From the NCBI GenBank assembly GCA_031553415.1, contig JAVBLO010000085.1, forward strand, positions 1 through 64,000: a DNA stretch of 64,000 nucleotides, given 5' to 3'. Each line of letters begins with the position of its first letter. Positions within the stretch are counted from its first letter, which is position 1. Of the stretch, positions 47,001 to 54,406 are shown piece by piece. The position numbers and the translations under genes were made by a program. The notes beneath the pieces are model-generated. The model did no database searches. It was not told the origin of the DNA and saw only the letters and a list, made by a program, of their open reading frames with translations. The stretch comes from JAIRVZ01 sp031553415. GTDB taxonomy: Bacteria; Bacteroidota; Bacteroidia; Bacteroidales; Azobacteroidaceae.

Positions 47001-47423
47001 ATCGGTAACTGTTCCTGTAGAAAAGCCTTCTACAACCACACTGGCTCCTATAAGCGGCTCTCCTCTGGAATCCTTCACTATACCGGTTAGTGTCTTGTTT
47101 TTTTGCGAACCGGATTTTGGAAATAACAAGATCTTCTTATCTTTTATTTCAAACCGGATGTCAGTGCCTTTAAAAAGGGTAGCTAATGCATCTTTTAAAT
47201 CCAAATCGTTGATTACAATTGACACAGTCTGGCTAACATCAATTACCTGGGGACTGTAAGCAAAATTATATCCGCTTTGTTTTTTAACTTCATCCAAAAC
47301 TGTTTCCAACTTAATATTCTGCCTGGAAAAGGTAATTTTTTGTGCAGAAACATGTGCAGAGATAACAGAAAAGGTTGCAAAGAGAAAAAGGGTGAATCCT
47401 TTTTTCAGTAATTTGATTTTCAT
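44064..47423 (-). CDS. SusC/RagA-family TonB-dependent transporter with STN domain
   Basis: The 1119-residue outer-membrane transporter imports oligosaccharide with SusD. In order: signal peptide (to about residue 27), an STN domain (about 29-100, FSRQNIKLETVLDEVKKQSG) that signals to an anti-sigma factor, a carboxypeptidase-regulatory-like domain (about 112-195), the plug (SLQGIVPGL, VVIDGIPTNG, SIYGSRASNGV-like AAIYGSRASNGVLLVTT) and a long barrel. The STN domain matches the FecR and ECF sigma genes just upstream, implying cell-surface signalling control. A candidate ECF promoter lies at 47451-47473. Confidence 0.96.
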   Translation of the reverse strand: MKIKLLKKGFTLFLFATFSVISAHVSAQKITFSRQNIKLETVLDEVKKQSGYNFAYSPQVIDVSQTVSIVINDLDLKDALATLFKGTDIRFEIKDKKILLFPKSGSQKNKTLTGIVKDSRGEPLIGASVVVEGFSTGTVTDIDGNFTISVADEAASNNSLVISYVSYITQRIPIKNKTVFNIVMVEDSKTIEEVVVVAYGTQKKSSITGSIDVVSGKKIENMPVANIAQSLQGIVPGLIVSDKGGKPGSSPSVNIRALGTIAKSEPLVVIDGIPTNGMGDFYALNSGDIESISVLKDASSAAIYGSRASNGVLLVTTRRGDKEHQPKVDISYSNSRQIPTKVPELNNSWDYAMLVNESYTQAGGNIQFSDAEIQMMKDGSNPDFYSNTNWWKEGVKSSDNMNQANIRVSGGTVKSSYMISAGYTSQQGLIDYTDFSKYNARMNLSTQIIDNLEVSAGVSYYKDNRTQPDHYDNFFGSVLNMPPYLPVKRSNGDWGHLNNEDSNPIAWITDGGNSKNYNNNLLMNATANWEITKGLRLKGQISNNLWELGNSTIYRTIDFVNEDGTHKYSNNPNSVSRSMTEDNYLTLQAILEYEKRFHNDHYFKAMAGYTDERDNRHWVGGNRKYIPDNSMGEIDAATGTGDNQSSWGNSTETRLYSYFGRLNYDYASRYFLELNLRYDGSSRLAPRHEYTTFPSGSIGWRISEENFMKSTRNILDNLKLRGSYGQLGNQTIDPYQYAAVMANNPKEYMFGHQWTPGAYLNLLPNYNLTWEISTILDIGADFGFLGNRLSGSFDWYRKKTSDILLPVQAPGTLGTGVSVQNAGVVASWGEELQLTWRDKINQFNYGITLSFADQMNEVLDLKGATYRYTRSIIEEGHALNTLYGYKCLGYFSSDEEIVNSPKPSGYASQIKIGDLKYEDISGPNGVPDGVIDSYDRTYLGWNAPRFMYGLDLTGDWNGFDFRVFFQGVGKRDEVVMGGIVFNPTSKSVLDDRWSPYKTVEENMAQAKLPRLVNGQQNNYEMSSFYVKNAAYIRLKNLQIGYTLPKELTQKISFERVRFYFSANNLFTITSLPYVDPENSSIDVNSSTGTSTNPTYSSSGAYYPQLKSFSLGVDITIGKN

Positions 47424-47450
47424 GGGGCATTATAGATTAAATTAAATATC

Positions 47451-47473
47451 GACAGAACTCATAAACGCTCGTT
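47451..47473 (-). promoter_or_regulatory. Candidate ECF-sigma promoter for susC
   Basis: On the minus strand AAC (47473-47471) and GTC (47453-47451) are separated by 17 nt, in the manner of ECF -35 and -10 cores (AAC, 16-17 nt, GTC). It lies about 30 nt before the susC start and after the terminator at 47498. No TAnnTTTG element is present here, which supports control by the alternative sigma factor. Confidence 0.35.
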
Positions 47474-47497
47474 ATACAGTAGACACACAAAAATGAA

Positions 47498-47537
47498 AAA
47501 CGGGTGATAAAAAAAATAAAATTTTTATCACCCGTTT
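47498..47537 (-). terminator. Terminator between fecR and susC
   Basis: A perfect 16-bp stem (47498-47513 with 47522-47537, AAACGGGTGATAAAAA) with an 8-nt loop is flanked by T-rich sequence on both strands. It lies 34 nt past the FecR stop and separates the regulator genes from the susC transcript. Confidence 0.75.
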
Positions 47538-47571
47538 ACTTATTTTTCATAAACGGCTATTTATTAACAAT

Positions 47572-48558
47572 TTACTTAAGAGAAACAGTCACTTTTCCAT
47601 CTGTCATATTAAACTTGACCGGAGCTATTTTATCCAAATCCAATAATAATTTTTCCAATAAGATATTTTCTGTCGTCAAAGTATAACTATAATTATAAAC
47701 TCTTGGATCTTCCACTTCAAATGATACATCATACCAACGGGCTAATGTTTCCATAACTTCCGACATCGGCGTATTTCTAAAAGATATGACATTATTTTTC
47801 CATGCTGTTTTTGTTTCAGCCAAAATAGTTTCTGTTACTTGTATGGATTTTGAAGTTTTATTATAGATGGCTTCGTACCCGGGTTTTAATTTAATGATTT
47901 CTTTTTTATCGGTCGACAAGGAAATGCTGCCTTCATCCAACTGCACAACAATATCATCTTTCTGAGGATATGCTTTTATATTGAAAGAAGTTCCCAGCAC
48001 TTCTACCTTCAATCCGCTCACATCAACAATGAAAGGCCGATGCGGATTTTTCTCCACAACAAAATAAGCTTCGCCTTCAAAGTCTATTTTCCGGCTGGTT
48101 AATCTGAATTTTTCAGGATAGTTTAAACGTGACTCAGAATTGATATATGCTTTCGTCCCATCCTGAAATATAAAAATTTGCCGTTCACCTCTGGGAACAA
48201 ACAATTCATTATATGAACTATTGGAGAATAAATCAACCTGTTGATTTACCTTTTGTGTCAAAAATAATATAAAAGCCAACGGAATTAGTACAGCTGCAAC
48301 CCTGAATAAAATCATGCTGATTTTCTTTTTTCTCAGCTTGTGTTCTATTTTGTCATAAATTTCATTTTCTTCAATTCCTGAGTGAAGGAATAAAACAGGT
48401 TGATTTGATTTGAGTTTCTCAACATCTTTGTCAATCAGGCTTTGTAAATAAATACTGCCTTCTTTGGTAGAAAACCATTGAGCAACCAATTTCGCATCTT
48501 CAGGTTGAGCCGCATTATTCAAAACATTCTGGATTAATATATCATCGGGACGTTCCAT
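47572..48558 (-). CDS. FecR-family anti-sigma factor
   Basis: The 328-residue protein has an N-terminal cytoplasmic region that binds the sigma factor, one transmembrane segment (about residues 79-98, SMILFRVAAVLIPLAFILFL), a periplasmic FecR domain (about 118-215, FVPRGERQIFIFQDGTKAYI) and a C-terminal DUF4974 domain (NTPMSEVMETLARWYDVSFE). It should hold the ECF sigma inactive until the STN domain of SusC reports ligand. It is 65 nt downstream of the sigma gene. Confidence 0.93.
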   Translation of the reverse strand: MERPDDILIQNVLNNAAQPEDAKLVAQWFSTKEGSIYLQSLIDKDVEKLKSNQPVLFLHSGIEENEIYDKIEHKLRKKKISMILFRVAAVLIPLAFILFLTQKVNQQVDLFSNSSYNELFVPRGERQIFIFQDGTKAYINSESRLNYPEKFRLTSRKIDFEGEAYFVVEKNPHRPFIVDVSGLKVEVLGTSFNIKAYPQKDDIVVQLDEGSISLSTDKKEIIKLKPGYEAIYNKTSKSIQVTETILAETKTAWKNNVISFRNTPMSEVMETLARWYDVSFEVEDPRVYNYSYTLTTENILLEKLLLDLDKIAPVKFNMTDGKVTVSLK

Positions 48559-48623
48559 TTTTTATAGTTATTTTTCCTGTACAAAGTAAGACACTTAAAG
48601 CATTAAAAAGTATGAGGCAATTA

Positions 48624-49196
48624 TTATAAAAAAATAAAAAATATAAAAAGTATTGTTTTTTCCAACATAATCCTCAGTTGTTTAATAGATTGAGAATAAT
48701 GCGTTTTTACGGTATTAATTGAGATTTTCATCTTTTCAGCTATTTCCTGATTGGATAATTTGTCATAAATCTTATAATAACAGACTTGTCTTTTTTGTTC
48801 AGGCAACCGTTCCAAAGCTCGTTGCAAGATACTCATCAACTCTTGTTCTTCTATTTGTTCAATAAGGCTGTCTTCATATTGTGAAGCAGATTGAGCCAAT
48901 TCATAGTTTTTTTGGATTGCCAGGTTGTTGTTTCTTATTTCATTAAGTATATAATTTTTTGTTGCCGAAAAAAGGTAATTTTTCAGGTTTACATTTACAT
49001 CGATGCATGAACGTTGTTCCCAAAGTTTGCAAAAAACATGATGTACAACATCTTCAGCCAGTTCTTTGCTCTTCAAATATTTAAAAGAAATGGAATATAA
49101 AAGTTTTACATATTGTTTATAAATAATCGTAAAAGCTTGTTCCGAATCATTTTGTAAAAGCTGGAATAAAATTAAATCTGATTGGCTGTTATCCAT
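48624..49196 (-). CDS. ECF-type RNA polymerase sigma-70 factor
   Basis: The 190-residue protein (from Met at 49196; 49211 is an alternative) has sigma region 2 (YKQYVKLLYSISFKYLKSKE, LAEDVVHHVFCKLWEQR) and region 4 with a helix-turn-helix (LSNQEIAEKMKISINTVKTH). It belongs to the Bacteroidetes family paired with FecR in polysaccharide loci. It should direct transcription from the susC promoter. The gene starts 29 nt after the Wzi-like gene, so it may share that transcript. Confidence 0.92.
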   Translation of the reverse strand: MDNSQSDLILFQLLQNDSEQAFTIIYKQYVKLLYSISFKYLKSKELAEDVVHHVFCKLWEQRSCIDVNVNLKNYLFSATKNYILNEIRNNNLAIQKNYELAQSASQYEDSLIEQIEEQELMSILQRALERLPEQKRQVCYYKIYDKLSNQEIAEKMKISINTVKTHYSQSIKQLRIMLEKTILFIFFIFL

Positions 49197-49225
49197 AACA
49201 TAAAAATACAAAAAGCGTCTTTTTT

Positions 49226-50740
49226 CTACTTTTGGAACAAAAGTCCCCGTTTAGTTATAGTAATTCCACCTCCAAAAGTATCATCACTGAAGAATTCACC
49301 TTTATTGAACCCCAACGACAATTTCAAATCCAATCCCTGAACTTTGGGGCAACTGTAAATCAAATCCAATCCCGAGGCAACTCCATCACGCACAGATCTA
49401 AATGGCTCATAATAAAGTCCCCATGTTTGCCCGGTAGTTGCCAGCAAACGGTATTGTAATGAAGGATGTAAATAACCTTCAATACCTAAATGAAAAGCGA
49501 TAATACGGGAACTTTTGAAATTCAAATGACCATCTTTGTTATATTCCGGAGAAAGGAATAAAGGTGTTCCTTTTGTTCTACCATAATAGGAATGTCCTTG
49601 TATATAATCTGTATTATTATAGTAATTATCATTTCCGTTTCCTTTATTCCGTATATTATCATGAGCATCATCCATCATCAGGTTAAAATGAATCGGTCCT
49701 GTTTGATTTTTGGTATAAATATATTCAAAAACAGCACCCGAAAGCCATGATTTCTTTTTCGATTTATATTCTATGCCTAACAATTCATCCCGGTAATTTT
49801 CGAAAACCATCCCCGAACCATCTTCAAAAAAATGATGCAGATAAGCGCTCAAAATATCATCATTTTTTAAACGATAATCAAATTTAAGCAAATAAGAACC
49901 TATACTGGAACCGGAAACATACGCCTTATCAGCTTCCGAAGAAGATGAAGAACCTTCTTTGGCAATCATCACCCTGAAAAAATCATCAATACCTTCCGGC
50001 TGATTTTGAACCACATATTGCATGCCTACACCCTTTACATATTTGTATTGATATAATTTTCCTCCATACATGGACTGATGATCTATGCCAACAGTAAATT
50101 GAAACTTGTTTTTCTTTTCAATATTACCAAATTTGAAATAAATAGACTTATGATGCGCCCAAACATCTTTTGTATAATTGTAATTGTAAGGGCGAGCTAT
50201 ATCTTCCTGCCAGTTACCATCTAAATAATATCCCAGAGCAAAATCTGCTTTTATATACATATTTCCCTTAGTATAAGGAACCAAAAGAAAATCCGGGACA
50301 CTGAATTTAACTTCCGGTAAAGGACGTGCATTATTGGAATTATCGAAATCACCCGAACTCAGGTATGGATTCAGCAACGAAGTATAATCTTCTTTAGCGC
50401 CAATATTCAAACGTAAAAATTTCCAGTTCAACTCGCCATACAACTGTTGCACCCAAACATCGCCATAAGAATGCGGTGAAGAACCGGCCAAATCCAACCC
50501 TGCTTTAAATGACCAATCCTTATTGATTGTTTGCTCATGAAAAATACCACCTCTTACATAAAAATTATTTGCATCCAATGAAACCATTCCCCAATTGTGA
50601 TATAACATCCAGAACGGAGTGTTTTCTCCTGTTGCAGTAGAGCCAAATGCTTCTGCCCTGTAAGTGGTTTTTATTTGGGAAAAAGACTGTATTGAAAAGA
50701 AAAAGATAAAGGCCAATATTGAAATGATATATTGTTTCAT
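49226..50740 (-). CDS. Wzi-like capsule-assembly family outer-membrane protein
   Basis: The 504-residue protein has a signal peptide (ending SIQSFSQ) and a long barrel with YRAEAFGSTATGENTPFWMLYHNWG-type opening (in parts) and KAGLDLAGSSPHSYGDVWVQQLYGELNW, which resembles the Wzi/capsule-assembly group that holds surface polysaccharide. There is no capsule gene cluster nearby, so the role is uncertain. It is 2 nt after the lipoprotein gene and 29 nt ahead of the sigma gene. Confidence 0.75.
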   Translation of the reverse strand: MKQYIISILAFIFFFSIQSFSQIKTTYRAEAFGSTATGENTPFWMLYHNWGMVSLDANNFYVRGGIFHEQTINKDWSFKAGLDLAGSSPHSYGDVWVQQLYGELNWKFLRLNIGAKEDYTSLLNPYLSSGDFDNSNNARPLPEVKFSVPDFLLVPYTKGNMYIKADFALGYYLDGNWQEDIARPYNYNYTKDVWAHHKSIYFKFGNIEKKNKFQFTVGIDHQSMYGGKLYQYKYVKGVGMQYVVQNQPEGIDDFFRVMIAKEGSSSSSEADKAYVSGSSIGSYLLKFDYRLKNDDILSAYLHHFFEDGSGMVFENYRDELLGIEYKSKKKSWLSGAVFEYIYTKNQTGPIHFNLMMDDAHDNIRNKGNGNDNYYNNTDYIQGHSYYGRTKGTPLFLSPEYNKDGHLNFKSSRIIAFHLGIEGYLHPSLQYRLLATTGQTWGLYYEPFRSVRDGVASGLDLIYSCPKVQGLDLKLSLGFNKGEFFSDDTFGGGITITKRGLLFQK

Positions 50741-50742
50741 GT

Positions 50743-51147
50743 TCAGAATTTTTTGAAAGTATAAGTTTTTCCATTCTCCGATAAAACAAGATTAGTTTTA
50801 TCGTACTTTTTAATATCAAACACAACATCGGTCGAACTCCAGCCAGAAAGACTGATAAAATCAATCCAGGCAAACTGTTTATCTATCTGCACATGAACCT
50901 GATTATCAGATGGGAAATCAATATAACCATAAATAGGATTGTTAGCAAAATCCGGAATCTGTGTAAACGAAAAAATCTCTCCCCGTTGAAAACTGTAATA
51001 AACCGTATCTACTTCAATTATATTCTTCTCAACATCTTCTATGGTTTTCAACTGCCACATTCCATCCAATTCGTAGTTTTTATAATTATCGCACGATGTA
51101 AATAGGAGTGCTGACAACAGACAAAAAAACAAAAATATCTTTTTCAT
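50743..51147 (-). CDS. Small lipoprotein with lipocalin-like domain
   Basis: From Met at 51147 (MKKIFLFFCLLSALLFTSC) the 134-residue protein has a lipobox FTSC. The rest, ELDGMWQLKTIEDVEKN and later TNLVLSENGKTYTFKKF, has the strand pattern of lipocalin-like Bacteroidetes lipoproteins. I chose 51147 over 51168 because the signal sequence starts there. It probably forms a two-gene transcript with the Wzi-like gene, 2 nt downstream. Function unknown. Confidence 0.75.
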   Translation of the reverse strand: MKKIFLFFCLLSALLFTSCDNYKNYELDGMWQLKTIEDVEKNIIEVDTVYYSFQRGEIFSFTQIPDFANNPIYGYIDFPSDNQVHVQIDKQFAWIDFISLSGWSSTDVVFDIKKYDKTNLVLSENGKTYTFKKF

Positions 51148-51209
51148 CACATTATTAGATATTAACAAATAAAAATTGCATTGATTTTATTATATTTTGG
51201 AATAGAAAA

Positions 51210-51647
51210 TCAAAATCTCCGGTTAAATATTTCGGCATATACAATGCCTTTTTTCAATTCGTCAATATTACTGAAATCCAAATCAATTCCAGTTGTATCA
51301 GAAACATCTTCAACATTCATTAAAATAGGTTCCTCATTTACCTTCATAGAGGATTTCGCTTTTGTATCAGGAGAGAATACATTGGCAGGAATAGTTTCCA
51401 AAGTAGACCACCGGCTCTTTGATACCTCCGGTTGCTTTCTTTCTGCAACAGGCTGGGAAACGGGTTTTCCTTGTGGCCTTGTTTTAATTTGTGGCTTTGG
51501 AGGAACATTCGGTTTTGGCAAACCATTAGGCAATGTTGTTTTATTAGCATCTTCCTGAGCGGCATTTTTCCCTGCTTTTCTAACAAAAGAATATATTAAA
51601 GACACCGCAATAATTATTAAAGGTATATAATCTCCGATTTTATCCAT
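51210..51647 (-). CDS. Single-pass membrane protein of unknown function
   Basis: The 145-residue protein has one N-terminal membrane segment (IGDYIPLIIIAVSLIYSFVR), then a proline/lysine-rich low-complexity linker (about 45-75) and an acidic C-terminus (DLDFSNIDELKKGIVYAEIF). I do not recognise it beyond a general Bacteroidales hypothetical. It has its own -7 element at 51672-51679 and stands downstream of the candidate small RNA. Confidence 0.75.
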   Translation of the reverse strand: MDKIGDYIPLIIIAVSLIYSFVRKAGKNAAQEDANKTTLPNGLPKPNVPPKPQIKTRPQGKPVSQPVAERKQPEVSKSRWSTLETIPANVFSPDTKAKSSMKVNEEPILMNVEDVSDTTGIDLDFSNIDELKKGIVYAEIFNRRF

Positions 51648-51671
51648 AAATTATGATTATTTTTGCAGCCT

Positions 51672-51679
51672 CAAATGTA
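51672..51679 (-). promoter_or_regulatory. Predicted -7 element of the 51210-51647 gene
   Basis: The minus strand reads TACATTTG, a perfect TAnnTTTG match, 24 nt before the start codon and beyond the small-RNA terminator. It indicates that the membrane-protein gene does not depend on the small-RNA promoter. Confidence 0.5.
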
Positions 51680-51723
51680 ACAAATAAAAATGAAACTACG
51701 TATATTTAAGGTCAAAATGGTTT

Positions 51724-51804
51724 AAAAAGCGTTAGGGATGACTTCACAGTCACCCCTAACCAATTTAACCAAAACCTTAACTATGAAAAAATTTTACGTT
51801 TTTC
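51724..51804 (-). ncRNA. Candidate small RNA of about 80 nt
   Basis: On the minus strand a perfect promoter (51810-51840) is followed by about 80 nt with no coding frame of note and a strong terminator hairpin with a T-run. The 5' part can pair as ATGAAAAA/TTTTTCAT (51783-51806), the middle is single-stranded (AGTTAAGGTTTTGGTTAAAT), and the 3' part is the terminator. I have the impression that the middle segment is common in Bacteroidales genomes, but I cannot name a family. A leader attenuator for the downstream gene is the alternative. Confidence 0.55.
51731..51760 (-). terminator. Terminator of the candidate small RNA
   Basis: GTTAGGG-TGAC and GTCA-CCCTAAC form an approximately 12-bp stem (51731-51742 with 51749-51760, one mismatch) with a 6-nt loop; the minus strand continues GCTTTTTAAA. 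Confidence 0.7.
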
Positions 51805-51809
51805 ATGTA

Positions 51810-51840
51810 CAAAGATACAGCGTTTTTTTCATTCTCCAAA
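51810..51840 (-). promoter_or_regulatory. Strong predicted promoter of the candidate small RNA
   Basis: On the minus strand TTTG (51840-51837) and TATCTTTG (51817-51810) are separated by exactly 19 nt, a full match to the Bacteroidetes primary-sigma promoter. Transcription would start near 51803. Confidence 0.65.
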
Positions 51841-51911
51841 TTTTAACTTCAATTTGAACGTTAATAAATATTAAATTAAATTTATTTTATCACTTAAACA
51901 ACAAAAATTAA

Positions 51912-53276
51912 ATGAAAGAAAATGTAGAAGCAGACTTTAAATCTGCGACTCAAAACAAGTTAAAGAAATTATTCATCGAAACCTACGGATGTCAGATGAA
52001 TGTAGCTGACAGTGAAGTTGTAGCCTCCATTATGCAAATGGACGGATATGAAACGACTGAAAACATTTCAGAGGCGGATGCTATTTTTGTAAATACTTGT
52101 TCAATCCGGGACAATGCGGAACAAAAAGTATTATCGCGACTGCAATATTTCCAGTCATTAAAAAGGAAAAAGAAAAAATTAGTTGTAGGGGTATTGGGAT
52201 GTATGGCCGAACGTGTCAGGGAAGAGCTCATCCGGGAACATAAAGTCGATTTGGTGGTCGGACCTGATTCATATTTAGATTTGCCTCATCTGACCGGAGC
52301 TGTTGAACAGGGGGAAAAAGCAATCAACGTTGAATTATCAACAACCGAAACATATAAAGACGTTATTCCCCTGAAATTATCCGGCATAAAAATTTCCGGT
52401 TTTATCTCCATTATGCGGGGTTGTAATAATTTCTGCACCTATTGTATAGTTCCATATACAAGAGGACGAGAAAGAAGCCGCGAAGCCGGAAGTATATTAA
52501 ATGAATTAAGGGTTCTGCGCAATCAGGGCTACAAAGAGGTTACTTTATTAGGACAAAACGTCAATTCTTACCTTTATAAAGAAGGAGAAAAACCTATAGA
52601 CTTCCCGGCGCTTCTTGAAATGGTTGCTTTGGAAGCTCCCGGAATGAGAATCCGTTTTACAACCTCACATCCTAAAGATATGAGCGACAAAACCCTGGAG
52701 ATGATTGCCAAATACAATAATATATGCAATCATATACATTTGCCGGCTCAATCAGGCAGTTCCAAAATACTGAAAGCCATGAACAGGAAGTACACAAGGG
52801 AATGGTACCTGGAGCGCATTGCCGCTATTCACAGAATTATTCCGGATTGCGCCATAACCACTGATTTATTCAGCGGTTTCCATTCCGAAACAGAGGAAGA
52901 CCATCAGCAAACACTTTCCCTTATGCGCGAAGTAGGATTTGATGCGGCATTCATGTTCAAATATTCAGAACGGCCGGGAACTTATGCAGCCAAAAACCTG
53001 CCCGACAACATTCCGGATGATGAAAAAACCCGTCGCCTGGAAGAAATAATAGCTTTACAATTGGAACTGTCTTTAAAAAGGAACCGTGAATCCATCGGGA
53101 AAACCTATGAAGTTTTAGTCGAAGGTTTCTCAAAAAAATCGAAAGAACAACTTTTCGGCCGTACTCCGCAAAATAAAGTAGTTGTATTCGACAAACAAAC
53201 TTACAGGGTCGGAAATACAGTGAATGTGGTGATTACAGAGGCTTCTGCGGCGACATTATTCGGTTCTCCTAAATAG
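51912..53276 (+). CDS. miaB: tRNA-2-methylthio-N6-dimethylallyladenosine synthase (MiaB)
   Basis: MiaB is a radical-SAM methylthiotransferase that modifies A37 of tRNAs reading UNN codons. The 454-residue protein has the N-terminal cluster cysteines (ETYGCQMNVADSE, NTCSIRDNAE, VLGCMAER), the radical-SAM motif RGCNNFCTYC followed by VPYTRGRERSR, and a C-terminal TRAM domain (KTYEVLVEGFSKKSKEQLFG). Full length. It has a 100-nt AT-rich leader after the divergent small-RNA promoter and ends at a large repeat. Confidence 0.95.
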   Translation: MKENVEADFKSATQNKLKKLFIETYGCQMNVADSEVVASIMQMDGYETTENISEADAIFVNTCSIRDNAEQKVLSRLQYFQSLKRKKKKLVVGVLGCMAERVREELIREHKVDLVVGPDSYLDLPHLTGAVEQGEKAINVELSTTETYKDVIPLKLSGIKISGFISIMRGCNNFCTYCIVPYTRGRERSREAGSILNELRVLRNQGYKEVTLLGQNVNSYLYKEGEKPIDFPALLEMVALEAPGMRIRFTTSHPKDMSDKTLEMIAKYNNICNHIHLPAQSGSSKILKAMNRKYTREWYLERIAAIHRIIPDCAITTDLFSGFHSETEEDHQQTLSLMREVGFDAAFMFKYSERPGTYAAKNLPDNIPDDEKTRRLEEIIALQLELSLKRNRESIGKTYEVLVEGFSKKSKEQLFGRTPQNKVVVFDKQTYRVGNTVNVVITEASAATLFGSPK

Positions 53277-53279
53277 CGG

Positions 53280-53435
53280 GCACACATATTTCACAGATTG
53301 CGCAGATTTTATTTGCCACGAAACAACGTTCAGCAGAGCTAATTTCACAAATTTATACTAAGTAATTTATGTAATTATTCATATAATTTGTGGCTCATTA
53401 AAAATAAATCTGTGTAATCTGTATAATCTGTGTGC
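53280..53435. repeat. Two-module nested intergenic repeat (copy 4)
   Basis: The outer arms GCACACATATTTCACAGATT... (53280-53309) and ...AATCTGTGTGC (53406-53435) pair imperfectly over about 30 positions. An inner pair GCCACGAA (53315-53322) and TTTGTGGC (53387-53394) makes the second module. This is the most complete copy and shows both modules nested. It fills most of the miaB-ftsX spacer. Confidence 0.7.
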
Positions 53436-53453
53436 TGTTATCATATTTTTTTG

Positions 53454-53461
53454 TAATTTTG
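53454..53461 (+). promoter_or_regulatory. Predicted -7 element of ftsX, next to the repeat
   Basis: TAATTTTG is a perfect TAnnTTTG match. The -33 position 19 nt upstream is TGTG (53431-53434), which is the end of the repeat arm. The leader to ftsX would be about 48 nt. Confidence 0.45.
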
Positions 53462-53516
53462 CGGCGAATTTGGGTATTTTATATATTCTTTTCTCTTAAA
53501 ACATTAATCAGCAGGC

Positions 53517-54395
53517 ATGAAAGGCAAAAGCATAATCAGTAAAACAACTTTCATCAATTCTAAAATTACATCTACCATTAGTGTTTCTTTAGTTTTGTTT
53601 TTATTGGGAATAATTGTATTACTATCATTAGTAGCCAAAAACCTGTCTACTTATGTCAAAGAAAATCTGTCTTTTTCAATTGTGCTAACTGATGATATGA
53701 AAGATGCAGATGTCAGGAAACTGCAAAAAGGGATAGAATCATCCGCATACGCCAAATCTACCGAATATAGAACCAAAGAAAAGGCAGCCGAAGAAATGGT
53801 AAGCGAATTAGGCGAAAATCCTGAAACTTTTTTAGGATTTAATCCATTTCAGGCATCCATCGAAGTCAAACTAAGATCGGAATATGCCAATAACGACAGC
53901 ATTGCTGTCATTGAAAAAAAATTAAGGAAAAATACCAATATCAGGGATATAACTTACCGCAAAGATTTATTGGATACAGTCAATAAAAACATAAAAAAGA
54001 TCGGTTTAGGATTGATTTTCCTTATAGGACTCCTGCTTATTATTTCTTTTGCACTGATTAACAATACAATACGGTTAATGATTTATTCCAAACGATTTCT
54101 TATCCATACGATGAAATTAGTTGGTGCGAGTAATTCTTTTATCAGGAAACCATTCATATACACCAATATAATAACTGGAATTCTCGCCTCCATCATCGCT
54201 ATGGGCTTAGTGTTATGCCTGGTATATTATGGGATGCAAGGTCTGAATAATTTATCCGGATTAATCGATATAAACTCATTACTTATTGTTTTCAGCATAG
54301 TATTGATATTTGGAGTCTTGATTTCCATCATAGCAACCTATTTCGCGGTAAACAGATATTTGAGAATTGAAGGAAACGATTTATATCACATTTAA
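53517..54395 (+). CDS. ftsX: Cell-division protein FtsX
   Basis: FtsX is the membrane half of the FtsEX complex that activates cell-wall hydrolases at the septum. The 292-residue protein has a first transmembrane segment (about 22-44), a large extracytoplasmic domain (45-155), and three more segments (about 160-182, 213-237, 257-278), with MKLVGASNSFIRKPFI in the usual loop. ftsE is not adjacent. It leads the conserved Bacteroidetes set ftsX-DUF3098-uppP-truB-queA-folK. Confidence 0.93.
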   Translation: MKGKSIISKTTFINSKITSTISVSLVLFLLGIIVLLSLVAKNLSTYVKENLSFSIVLTDDMKDADVRKLQKGIESSAYAKSTEYRTKEKAAEEMVSELGENPETFLGFNPFQASIEVKLRSEYANNDSIAVIEKKLRKNTNIRDITYRKDLLDTVNKNIKKIGLGLIFLIGLLLIISFALINNTIRLMIYSKRFLIHTMKLVGASNSFIRKPFIYTNIITGILASIIAMGLVLCLVYYGMQGLNNLSGLIDINSLLIVFSIVLIFGVLISIIATYFAVNRYLRIEGNDLYHI

Positions 54396-54406
54396 AATCA
54401 AATTCA

